Source of the DNA: Myxococcota bacterium
Lineage (GTDB): Bacteria > Myxococcota > Polyangia > GCA-2747355 > JAKLHH01
Direction of reading: 5' to 3'
Length of the DNA: 11,637 nt
Assembly: GCA_022710245.1 (NCBI GenBank)
Contig: JAKLHH010000119.1
Span: 1-11,637, forward strand
The notes under the pieces are model-generated. The model did no database searches. It was not told the DNA's origin and worked only from the letters and a program-made list of their open reading frames with translations. Made by a program: the position numbers and the translations under genes. Below are positions 1 through 6,128 of the stretch, in pieces. Within the stretch, counting starts at the first letter, position 1; each line of letters opens with the position of its first letter.

Positions 1-1240
1 GGTGGTGCGAGATGGTGGGGAGGAAGACGAAGCGCGGCGCCGGGCCGCGCGCGCGATCGTCGGCGTCGAGGAGCTCGAAGAGCTTGCGGTAGACGACGTC
101 GTCCTGCCAGCCCCACCCCCAGCGCTGCTCGCGCGGCAGGCCCTGCGCGAGCGCGCCCTCGAGGGCGCGCACCTCGGCGAAGCCCAGCCGCCGCATGGCC
201 GTGCCGGTGTCGTCGTAGCTGAGGTCGTCCTGGCCGGTGAAGAAGAGCGTGCGGTAGCCGAGCTCGCCGAGGATGCGGGGCAGGCAGCGGAGGCGGAGCT
301 CCGGGTAGGCGCTCGCCACCTTGCGCCAGCGCTCGCCGTGCAGCGAGCAGAGGAGCGCCAGGTGCGCGCGCGCGGTCTGCACCGAGCTCGCGTAGCAGCG
401 CTCGGCGAAGAGCCCGCGCCCGAGGAGGCGGTTCAAGGTCGGGGTCACCTCGCGGCCGCCCTCGCTGCGTCCGACCAGCCCCGCGGTGAAGGACTCGAGC
501 GCGACGACGAAGACGTGGGGCCGCGAGGCGGGCGCCACGCGACGCGGGCGCTGCACGTAGGGGAAGGCCGCCGCCGCGGACGCCTCTCGCCGCAGCGGGT
601 AGCGGACGGCCGAGCGCAGGAACGAGGTGACCGGGTCGTGGCTCGGCCAGGGCGCGAGCAGGAGCGCGGCGTAGAGCCCGAGGCTGGCGAGGAGCCGCGA
701 GCGGCGAGCGGCCGGGACACGCCAGCGCGAGTGGACGCGAGCGAGGAGCTCGAGGCCGAGGAGCACGAGGAGCGCGGCGAGGGCGGCGAGCAGCCCGGCC
801 CGCATGCCGGCGCTGCCGAGCCACCAGCGAGACTCGCGGCGGAGGAACGCGCCCACGTCCGGCGCCAGCATGGCGAGGTCGGGCGCCGCGCGGAGCGAGA
901 GCTCCTCCAGCGCGAGGAGCGCGGTGAGGAGGAGGAGCGCGAGCTCGCTGGTGACGAGCAGGGCGCAGCGGTGGCCGAGCGACAGGTGGAGCGCGTGGAA
1001 GAGGCAGAGCGGCGCCAGCGCGGAGAGCGCGACGGCGAGGCCGGTCCGCCAGGTCAGGGTGAGCGTCTCCGCGTGCAGCAGGTGCCCGGCGACGAGGAGC
1101 GCTGCCTGCACCGCCAGCACGAGGAGCGCCCCGGTGGAGAGCCCGAGCGGACACCAGCGGGCGAGGAGGCCTGGGCGCGGCGGGGGTGACGCCGGCGCCT
1201 CCTCGCTCTCACGCTCGCGGACGCGGGTGGCGGCTCGCAT
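1..1240 (-). CDS. LtaS-type membrane sulfatase-fold transferase (partial, C-terminus beyond left edge)
   Basis: The reading frame opens at ATG 1240 and stays open to the window edge (413 codons visible), so the 3' end is missing. The N-terminal ~200 residues carry about five hydrophobic segments (near 31-52, 66-88, 91-110, 145-168, 183-197). The alkaline-phosphatase/sulfatase-fold domain begins near residue 240. It opens with VFVVALESF, whose E249 fits the first metal-ligand Glu, and continues with TPTLNRLL and SVQTARAHLALLCSL, whose T289 fits the catalytic Thr of LtaS and phosphoethanolamine transferases. Further matches are a LFFTGQDD segment, WQDDVVYRKLFELL, and PTISHH at the edge, like the family's T-[TS]-x-H substrate motif. 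Family enzymes transfer phosphoglycerol or phosphoethanolamine to envelope glycans or lipids outside the inner membrane. Which substrate is used here cannot be read. The start is preceded by a weak AGGGTAGGG. Antisense ORFs over this region are low-complexity shadows. Confidence 0.88.
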   Translation of the reverse strand, partial: MRAATRVRERESEEAPASPPPRPGLLARWCPLGLSTGALLVLAVQAALLVAGHLLHAETLTLTWRTGLAVALSALAPLCLFHALHLSLGHRCALLVTSELALLLLTALLALEELSLRAAPDLAMLAPDVGAFLRRESRWWLGSAGMRAGLLAALAALLVLLGLELLARVHSRWRVPAARRSRLLASLGLYAALLLAPWPSHDPVTSFLRSAVRYPLRREASAAAAFPYVQRPRRVAPASRPHVFVVALESFTAGLVGRSEGGREVTPTLNRLLGRGLFAERCYASSVQTARAHLALLCSLHGERWRKVASAYPELRLRCLPRILGELGYRTLFFTGQDDLSYDDTGTAMRRLGFAEVRALEGALAQGLPREQRWGWGWQDDVVYRKLFELLDADDRARGPAPRFVFLPTISHH

Positions 1241-1312
1241 GCGGTAGACCCTACCCTGCCCGCGGGCGCGAGGGCCAGCAGCACGACAGGCCGCTCGTTC
1301 GTTACCCCGCGC

Positions 1313-1341
1313 TTGCCCCTCGAGAGGTGCGTCGCTAAGAT
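1313..1341 (+). promoter_or_regulatory. Candidate sigma70-like promoter for the small ORF at 1359
   Basis: TTGCCC at 1313-1318 and TAAGAT at 1336-1341 are separated by exactly 17 nt, the optimal spacing for a housekeeping promoter. Transcription would begin around 1348, just ahead of the ATG at 1359. Four of six bases match consensus in each box. In such GC-rich sequence an AT-rich -10 at the right distance is more notable than usual, but this is only pattern matching. Confidence 0.4.
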
Positions 1342-1358
1342 CTCCTGAAGATCGCGTG

Positions 1359-1547
1359 ATGAGCACCAAGGTCGTCGGACAGCGCGTAGCCTCGAAGGGT
1401 GGCCTCGAGCAGGCAGACGGGTTCCTGCGCCTGGTCATCGCGCTGCGGGGCAAGCGCAGGTTCATTCCGAGGGGCGTCTATCGCTTCCGCTCCTTCGAGG
1501 AGGCCGCGGAGTGGTCGATCAAGATGATGAGCTCCTCTGGCGCCTGA
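1359..1547 (+). CDS. Small basic protein of unknown function (62 aa)
   Basis: The ORF begins at ATG 1359, with an in-frame GTG directly before it at 1356, and ends at TGA 1545-1547. The product is small and basic, rich in Arg and Lys. Its most distinctive stretch is RFIPRGVYRFRSFEEAAEW in the C-terminal half. That pattern (basic, then PRGVYRF, then F-E-E-A, then W) looks like a conserved motif rather than chance coding. It resembles small hypothetical proteins I loosely associate with myxobacterial nucleotidyltransferase or toxin-antitoxin gene pairs, but I cannot confirm that from sequence alone. There is no signal peptide or membrane segment. Third codon positions are less GC-rich than in the large neighbours (gga, gta, ggt, gca, att, tat, tct occur), which may mean a young or decaying gene. 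A candidate promoter lies just upstream; no strong ribosome site is seen. Confidence 0.5.
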   Translation: MSTKVVGQRVASKGGLEQADGFLRLVIALRGKRRFIPRGVYRFRSFEEAAEWSIKMMSSSGA

Positions 1548-1624
1548 AGCAGACCCTGCGCGACAAGGACGCGCTCGACCGGGTCTTCCTGCAGAGCCTG
1601 CTGGGGAAGAAGCAGCAACCCTGA
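1511..1624 (+). CDS. Possible tiny overlapping ORF or 3' remnant (37 aa)
   Basis: From GTG 1511 this frame overlaps the last 37 bases of the preceding small ORF and ends at TGA 1622-1624. The peptide is strongly charged and looks alpha-helical: DDELLWRLKQTLRDKDALDR is followed by VFLQSLLGKK, a plausible natural helix-forming sequence. Two readings are possible. It could be a translationally coupled small second gene. Alternatively, a -1 slip or one-base deletion could have split one gene, so that the preceding ORF (through its Glu-Glu-Ala-Ala-Glu-Trp region) once read on into this frame. I cannot assign a family. No ribosome-binding site is evident. Confidence 0.25.
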   Translation: MVDQDDELLWRLKQTLRDKDALDRVFLQSLLGKKQQP

Positions 1625-1628
1625 CCAG

Positions 1629-1664
1629 ACCGTCGCGCCTCGCCACACCGTCGCCTCTCGCCAC
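1629..1664. repeat. 18-bp tandem duplication
   Basis: Two adjacent 18-base units (1629-1646 and 1647-1664) read accgtcgc-NN-ctcgccac and differ at two positions only (16 of 18 identical). They lie immediately after the last small ORF in the spacer before the lipoprotein gene. They could be a paired protein-binding site or a replication-slippage product. Confidence 0.7.
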
Positions 1665-1719
1665 GGCCGCGAGAACCGACGAGCGCGGGGGCAGCAGCCC
1701 TCCGCCGCCCCGCGGCCGT
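1663..1719. repeat. Nested inverted repeat (possible structured RNA or terminator)
   Basis: ACGGCCGCG at 1663-1671 is the exact reverse complement of CGCGGCCGT at 1711-1719 (9-bp stem). Inside the 39-nt loop there is a second hairpin: 1687-1692 pairs with 1697-1702 around an AGCA loop, with one G-T pair. No T-run follows, so this is not a classical intrinsic terminator. It may still end transcription from the small ORFs or form an RNA element ahead of the lipoprotein gene. Confidence 0.45.
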
Positions 1720-1756
1720 CGACGTGCTTTCGCCACCTTCGCGCTGGCGCGAGGCT

Positions 1757-1765
1757 TGCTATCCT
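1757..1765 (+). promoter_or_regulatory. Candidate extended -10 element before the lipoprotein gene
   Basis: TGC followed by TATCCT (-10 hexamer at 1760-1765) matches the extended -10 pattern TGN-TANNNT. Transcription would start near 1772, leaving a short leader that contains the ribosome site at 1779-1784. No convincing -35 box is seen 16-18 nt upstream, so confidence is low. Confidence 0.25.
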
Positions 1766-1778
1766 CGCTCCTCAACCC

Positions 1779-1784
1779 GAGGAG
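1779..1784 (+). promoter_or_regulatory. Ribosome-binding site that fixes the start at 1790
   Basis: GAGGAG at 1779-1784 lies five bases before ATG 1790. It selects this start over in-frame upstream codons back to 1724, which would place a non-signal-like stretch ahead of the lipoprotein signal peptide. Confidence 0.75.
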
Positions 1785-1789
1785 CGCGC

Positions 1790-4273
1790 ATGAGACGATA
1801 CCCCCTGCTGGTGAGCCTGATCTCCTGCCTCGCGGCCTGCGGCGCCGAGCCGCCGCTCGACCTCTCCTACTCGGTGCCGATGCAGCAGGGCGCCTACTGG
1901 CCCAAGTTCCGGCGCACCCCCGAGAACAGCGGCCGCTCGCCGGTGCTGCCGGGGCGCGGCCAGGCCGAGGTCTGGAGCTTCACGACCGGCAAGGGCATCT
2001 TCAGCTCGCCGGTGATCGACCGCGACGGGACCATCTACCTCGGCAGCGCCGACGCGACCTTCTACGCGGTCAGGCCCGACGGCACCCTGAAGTGGAAGCA
2101 GAAGCTCGGTGAGCTCGTCGACTCCTCGGCGCTGATCGGCGAGGACGGCACGATCTACGTGGGGAGCGGCGACGGCCACCTCTACGCGTTCACCGCGCAG
2201 GGCGAGGAGCGCTGGCGCTTCCAGCCGCAGGGCGGCGCCTTCATCACCTGGTTCGAGGGCAACGTGGTGATGGGGCCCGACGGCACGATCTACGCCGGCA
2301 ACGACGACTTCCACCTCTACGCGGTCGACTCCAGGACCGGCACGCAGCGCTGGAGCCTGCGGGGCACCGATCAGATCTGGAGCGCGGCCGGCGTCGCCCC
2401 CGACGGCACGCTCTTCTACGGCGGTAACGATCTCCGCGTCCGCGCGGTGGACCCGCGCCTGGCCCTCGAGCAGCCGGCGAAGGTGGAGCAGACCGCGGTG
2501 CGCTGGGAGGCGGCCACCCTGGGCCCGGTGACCTCGAGCCCGCTCCTCACCCCGGCGGGCCACGTCGTGGTGGGGTCCTTCGACGGGTTCCTGCACGGCT
2601 TCGATCAGAAGACCGGCGCCGAGCGCTGGAAGCTCCCGACCCGCGAGCACGTCTACGCCAGCGCCGCGCGCGCCGAGGACGGCACCCTCTACCTGCCCTC
2701 CGCCGACGGCACCCTCTACGCCTTCAGCGAGGACGGCACCCTGCGCTGGCGCTTCGACACGCTCGACCCGATCCGCTCCTCGCCGTCGGTCGGCGGCGAC
2801 GGCACCATCTACTTCGGCGGCGGCGACGGGCGCCTCTACGCCATCAACCCCGACGGCACCCGCCGCTGGTCCTTCGACACCTCGGTCGACGACCGCAACG
2901 ACCTCAACTCGAGCCCGGCGCTCGGCCCGGACGCGATCTACGTCGCCGGCGAGGACGGCAAGCTGTGGAGCGTCCCCTACGACTACTGCCTGCGCTCGAG
3001 CGACCAGCGCTGCTCGAGCAGCGCGAAGGAGGACCTGGCCGAGCACGGCGCCGAGCTCTACCGCCTGACCCCCGGCGGGAGCTCGCGCCTCGAGGCCGCG
3101 CAGACCATCGGCTCGGGCGAGTCGATCGCGCTCAGGCTCGTGGTGCGCGCGCAGGGCGACACCGTCGACGCCTCGCTCGACTCCGAGCAGCTCAAGGTCA
3201 CCATCACCCCGACCGTGGAGCACCAGGTGAGCGTGGCCGCCGACGGGACCTTCCTCGCCCTCGTGCCCGGGGCGCCGCTCGCGCCGGGGAGCTACTCGGT
3301 CCGGGTCGAGGGCTCCTACGTGGTGAACACCAACCGCTTCGGGCGCCTCGTCACCGGCACCGAGCCAGGCGGCCAGTTCGCCCGCACCTTCACCTTCAGC
3401 GTGCCGCCGGCGCGGCTCTCCACGCCGACCCTGGCGCCCTCCACCGACGAGGTGAAGGTCCTCGACCTGCAGCGCCTCGCGGTGCCGCAGCCGGTGATGC
3501 TCCCCTCCTTCAACCAGATCGGCTTCGACTTCATGCACCTCCTGGTCGGCGTGCTCGAGGCCGACCCCGCCAGCGGCCGCGTCCTCGCCTGGGTCTCGGC
3601 GGCCCGCGTCGACGGTGGCGACGTGGTCGTCGACAGCGGCGACGGGCAGCAGATCCTCTTCCCGCTCGTCGGACGCCTGGCCGGCGACACCCTGGTCCTC
3701 GACACCTCCTCCTTCCGCGTCGAGTTCGGCAACGTCGAGGTCCCCATCGATCGCCTGCGCCTCGGCGGCACCCTGGAGGCCTCGGGGGCGAGCGCGGGAG
3801 GGCTCTCGCTCTTCGGCGCCACCACCTGCAAGAACGTCGAGTACTACGGCGGGCTGCTCCGCCTCGCTGGCCTCTGCCACCCGAAGACCGATCAGCTGGT
3901 GCTCCTCGGCACCGCGCTCCTCGCCGCGAAGGGCAGCGGCGGCAAGCGCCCGGCCGGGCTCACCGCCGAGACGCCCGTCCTCGAGGAGGCCGTGGCCAGC
4001 GTGGACGGCAAGGGGGACAAGGACGGCAGCCTGACCGTGAAGCTCAGCGGCGCGCTCCCCGGCAAGGAGCACCGGCTCGGGCTCCTCCTCCTCGACGCGC
4101 AGGGCAAGCCCTACCCGCTCGGCTACGGCCAGCAGACGAAGAACCTCGTCGACGCGAGCGGCAAGATCACCGGCGCGACGCTGACGCTGAAGGCGAGCGA
4201 CGGGGTGAAGGCGGGCGCGGTGGAGGTGATCGTCCTCCACGACCTCTTCCCCCTCGGGCGCTTCAAGCTCTGA
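1790..4273 (+). CDS. Exported lipoprotein with PQQ-type beta-propeller and unassigned C-terminal half (827 aa)
   Basis: The protein starts with a short lipoprotein signal peptide ending in LAAC (Cys17), so it is expected to be lipid-anchored after export, with Gly at +2. Residues ~37-400 form a PQQ/quinoprotein-like beta-propeller. About eight blades repeat the signature D-G-T-[IL]-Y, then a Gly-rich turn, L-Y-A-[VF], an acidic turn, and [RK]-W (for example near 79-103, 119-143, 163-189, 297-321, 337-361). The fold is that of BamB and many myxobacterial and planctomycete surface proteins, usually a binding platform. PQQ cofactor or enzyme activity cannot be inferred. Residues ~400-540 look like an Ig-type beta-sandwich, and ~540-827 is beta-rich sequence I cannot assign. 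Cysteines at 400, 408, 680 and 696 could form disulfides. The gene stands alone on its strand and converges on the beta-helix gene, with 9 nt between the two stops. Confidence 0.85.
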   Translation: MRRYPLLVSLISCLAACGAEPPLDLSYSVPMQQGAYWPKFRRTPENSGRSPVLPGRGQAEVWSFTTGKGIFSSPVIDRDGTIYLGSADATFYAVRPDGTLKWKQKLGELVDSSALIGEDGTIYVGSGDGHLYAFTAQGEERWRFQPQGGAFITWFEGNVVMGPDGTIYAGNDDFHLYAVDSRTGTQRWSLRGTDQIWSAAGVAPDGTLFYGGNDLRVRAVDPRLALEQPAKVEQTAVRWEAATLGPVTSSPLLTPAGHVVVGSFDGFLHGFDQKTGAERWKLPTREHVYASAARAEDGTLYLPSADGTLYAFSEDGTLRWRFDTLDPIRSSPSVGGDGTIYFGGGDGRLYAINPDGTRRWSFDTSVDDRNDLNSSPALGPDAIYVAGEDGKLWSVPYDYCLRSSDQRCSSSAKEDLAEHGAELYRLTPGGSSRLEAAQTIGSGESIALRLVVRAQGDTVDASLDSEQLKVTITPTVEHQVSVAADGTFLALVPGAPLAPGSYSVRVEGSYVVNTNRFGRLVTGTEPGGQFARTFTFSVPPARLSTPTLAPSTDEVKVLDLQRLAVPQPVMLPSFNQIGFDFMHLLVGVLEADPASGRVLAWVSAARVDGGDVVVDSGDGQQILFPLVGRLAGDTLVLDTSSFRVEFGNVEVPIDRLRLGGTLEASGASAGGLSLFGATTCKNVEYYGGLLRLAGLCHPKTDQLVLLGTALLAAKGSGGKRPAGLTAETPVLEEAVASVDGKGDKDGSLTVKLSGALPGKEHRLGLLLLDAQGKPYPLGYGQQTKNLVDASGKITGATLTLKASDGVKAGAVEVIVLHDLFPLGRFKL

Positions 4274-4285
4274 TCGGAGCGCTCA

Positions 4286-4372
4286 GCGCCGCCGGCGCCA
4301 GGCGAGCGCCAGGCCCACGCCGAGGACGAACAGGAGCAGCCCCGTCGGTCCGCCCTCGCCCACCACGCAGCC
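4286..4372 (-). other. MYXO-CTERM-type C-terminal sorting signal
   Basis: The last ~29 codons of the beta-helix protein encode Cys-Gly-Cys, a short Gly/Glu/Pro spacer, a hydrophobic helix (LLLFVLGVGLALAW) and a terminal Arg cluster. This tripartite Cys-helix-Arg arrangement is the MYXO-CTERM sorting signal of myxobacteria, processed by an intramembrane protease (myxosortase) so that the protein is displayed on the cell surface. It is strong evidence for a myxobacterial-type host. Confidence 0.8.
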
Positions 4373-4516
4373 GCACCCCGAGTCGCTCGCAGCCGGCGCC
4401 GTCCCTGCCTCGCTCCGCGCCGCGGCGTCCACGGTGCTCGCGTCGGGGAGGATCGGCTGGCCCGCCTCGCTGAAGGCCAGATCCGGCCGCGGCCCCTGGT
4501 CGCTCGCCGCGCCGGT

Positions 4517-4663
4517 CTCCTGCTTCACCCCCGCGTCCTTCTTCACGAGGCCCACGTCCTTCTTGCTCGCGCCCACGTCCTTCTTGCTCGCGCCCACGTC
4601 CTTCTTGCTCGTGCCCACGTCCTTCTTCGCGGGCCCGGCGTCCTTCTGCGCCGGCCCCGCGTC
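4517..4663 (-). repeat. 21-bp tandem repeat encoding seven heptads
   Basis: Seven consecutive 21-base units encode heptads of the form D-[AV]-G-x-x-[KQ]-[KE]. The central units (plus-strand gcccacgtccttcttgctcg) at 4550-4570, 4571-4591 and 4592-4612 are nearly identical, and the outer ones have diverged. The result is a Lys/Asp/Gly-rich, probably extended stalk between the beta-helix and the sorting tail. Near-identical units in the middle suggest recent expansion by slippage or unequal recombination, so copy number may vary between strains. Confidence 0.88.
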
Positions 4664-6001
4664 CGGCTGCGGGAGCGGCGTGCCGTAGGGCCCGATCGGC
4701 GCCGCCGTGTTGCCGTGCTCGAAGGCGCCGAGGTCCTTCGCGCTCGCGCGCGGCCGGTACTGCAGCTTCACCGCCTCGTCCCTGTAGTACTCGCGGTCCG
4801 GGAGCCCCGCGATCGCTGCCGCCTTGCCCAGGCACGCGCTCGCCGCTGCGAGCGTGTAGTCCTTGCCCGCCGCGTTGACGAAGCCGGGGTCGGTGCCGGT
4901 CAGGGTGCCGGTCAGCTTCGCGAGCCCGCCGACGCCGGTCGTCGCCCAGTTGTTCTGCCCGTCGACGGACCAGGTGCTCGCCGCCGGGTCGCCGGCCTCG
5001 TAGAGCGTCCCCAGCTTGACCAGGATGTTGTTCGAGAGGTGCGCCTTGGTGGAGACGCCGCTGTCGTTGCGCAGGTTGAGCAGGCGGTGGGTGGCGGTCG
5101 TCTGGTTGCCGATGATGGTGTTCGAGACCAGCGTGATCTCCATCGCCGTCGAGGTGCCGCTCGAGTCGTAGGAGCCGCCCGGCTCGTCGTTGTAGAGGGC
5201 GATGATCTGCGACAGGTTCTTCGGCGTGCCCTGGATCAGCACGTTCCCGCGGAGCAGCATCTTCTGCGTGATCGGGTTCGTGCCGGTGCCGCCGCAGAGC
5301 GTGTTGCAGCTCATGATGTCCCCGAGGTAGCTGTCGGGCCGCGCGATCCAGTTGTACTCGAGGACCGAGTCGCGCGCGCGGATGTGGAAGTTCTGCCCCT
5401 CGTGCGAGTCGTGCACGTAGCTGTGGCGGAGCTTGAAGACGCCGCCGTAGATGTAGATGTTGTGGGTCATGTTGCCGGTCGTGGTGAGCTTGCCGTTGTC
5501 GTAGAGCTCGGAGAACTCCACCACGAAGTCGTCCGAGGAGCCCGTGATGCCGTTCGTGTTGCCGGTGAAGAGGCAGTCGCGCACGGTGAGCGGCCCGCAG
5601 TTCACCGCCCGCAGCCCCGCCGAGCTCTCGTCCTGGCAGTTCTTGAAGACGACGCCCGAGATGACGTAGTTCGAGCCCTGCACCTGCCAGCAGCCGCGCC
5701 CTTGTCGCCGGCCGTGTAGGAGCCCGGCCAGGCGCTCACCGCCTTGCCGCCGAGGTCCCAGACCGGGCGGTTCGCCGGGTCCTTGGCGCGGATGGTGATG
5801 GGGCTCGCCGCCGTGCCCTGCTGGGCGAGCATGACGCGGAACTGGTAGGTGCCCGGCGCGATCTCGACGGTGTCGCCCGCCTTCGCCGACTCGAGCTTGG
5901 TCCAGTTGTCGGCGGTGGTCATCTGGATCACCGCGGCTCGCGCGTGGCCCGCGAGGAGCAGGTCGAGGAGCACGAGCACGCCTGCACGCTGGATCATCTC
6001 A

Positions 6002-6009
6002 CCCTCCTT
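6002..6009 (-). promoter_or_regulatory. Strong Shine-Dalgarno for the beta-helix gene
   Basis: On the minus strand AAGGAGGG lies about five bases before ATG 5997. It is the best ribosome site in the window and fixes the true N-terminus, and with it the reading that the two downstream frames are parts of one gene. Confidence 0.8.
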
Positions 6010-6059
6010 GCGCTATCGCTCGATGATCGTTCAAATCGCCCGCGCTGCACAGGGGGTCT

Positions 6060-6085
6060 CCGGCGGAGCGGGCCCGGCTCGCCGG
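6060..6085. repeat. GC-rich hairpin in the divergent spacer
   Basis: CCGGC (6060-6064) and GAGC (6066-6069), separated by one bulged base, pair with GCTC (6077-6080) and GCCGG (6081-6085) around a 7-nt loop. It sits between the divergent beta-helix and thioredoxin genes. It could be an operator or a transcript-leader structure; a role is not shown. Confidence 0.4.
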
Positions 6086-6117
6086 CCGGTGCCTGCTCCT
6101 GGCCGGTGCGTGCTCCC
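6084..6117. repeat. 17-bp tandem repeat upstream of the thioredoxin gene
   Basis: ggccggtgc-N-tgctcc-N occurs twice head to tail (6084-6100 and 6101-6117), with 15 of 17 positions identical. The repeat ends 11 bases before the thioredoxin start, in a promoter-proximal position where paired regulator sites are often found. It overlaps the end of the hairpin at 6060-6085. Confidence 0.6.
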
Positions 6118-6128
6118 TGTGCTATGCG

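Larger units (their letters stand above)
4283..5997 (-). pseudogene. Secreted right-handed beta-helix protein with MYXO-CTERM tail, split by a -1 frameshift
   Basis: ATG 5997 (strong AAGGAGG ribosome site) begins a signal peptide with cleavage likely after AxA (residues 19-21). The frame then runs through GDTVEIAPGTYQF, a typical N-terminal cap of pectate-lyase-like beta-helices. After residue ~100 (DKG) this frame becomes nonsense, while another frame continues exactly in register with RGCWQVQGSNYVISG. One missing base in the ccc run at 5699-5701 explains it, and the repaired product is 571 aa. Residues ~30-430 are beta-helix coils with the common DPGF...DLGAFE ending. Heptads rich in KKDVG follow (446-494), then an Ala/Asp-rich linker, and finally GCGC, a hydrophobic stretch and four Arg, a MYXO-CTERM signal. 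Family members include polysaccharide lyases and adhesins; I see no decisive catalytic set. The break may be a true mutation or a sequencing/assembly indel. Confidence 0.82.

Noticed and set aside
2..1189. 395-codon plus-strand frame rich in Glu, Ala and Arg
   Set aside because: It is the antisense of the LtaS-like gene, which shows helices and the expected metal-site and catalytic residues. The Glu-rich composition mirrors Leu codons (ctc/gag).
1772..4240. 822-codon open frame on the minus strand opposite the propeller lipoprotein
   Set aside because: Same shadow pattern: repeated Val-Asp-Arg-Ala strings are the complement of the D-G-T-I-Y blade repeats. There is no signal peptide or recognisable motif.
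4277..4284. GAGCGCTC palindrome between the convergent propeller and beta-helix genes, considered as a terminator
   Set aside because: Eight bases with no loop and no T-run, partly overlapping a stop codon; too short to support.
4550..4633. Regularly spaced short repeats considered as a CRISPR array
   Set aside because: The 21-bp units are contiguous, have no spacers and keep a protein heptad in frame; they are coding tandem repeats.
5602..5697. C-terminal 31 residues of the frame from ATG 5997 after the frameshift
   Set aside because: Arg/Ala/Ser/Thr-rich sequence with no beta-helix pattern; out-of-frame reading of the real gene rather than a genuine C-terminus.
4715..5719. 334-codon plus-strand frame opposite the beta-helix gene
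   Set aside because: Val/Arg/Ala/Asp low-complexity shadow that runs across the frameshift site without any motif.
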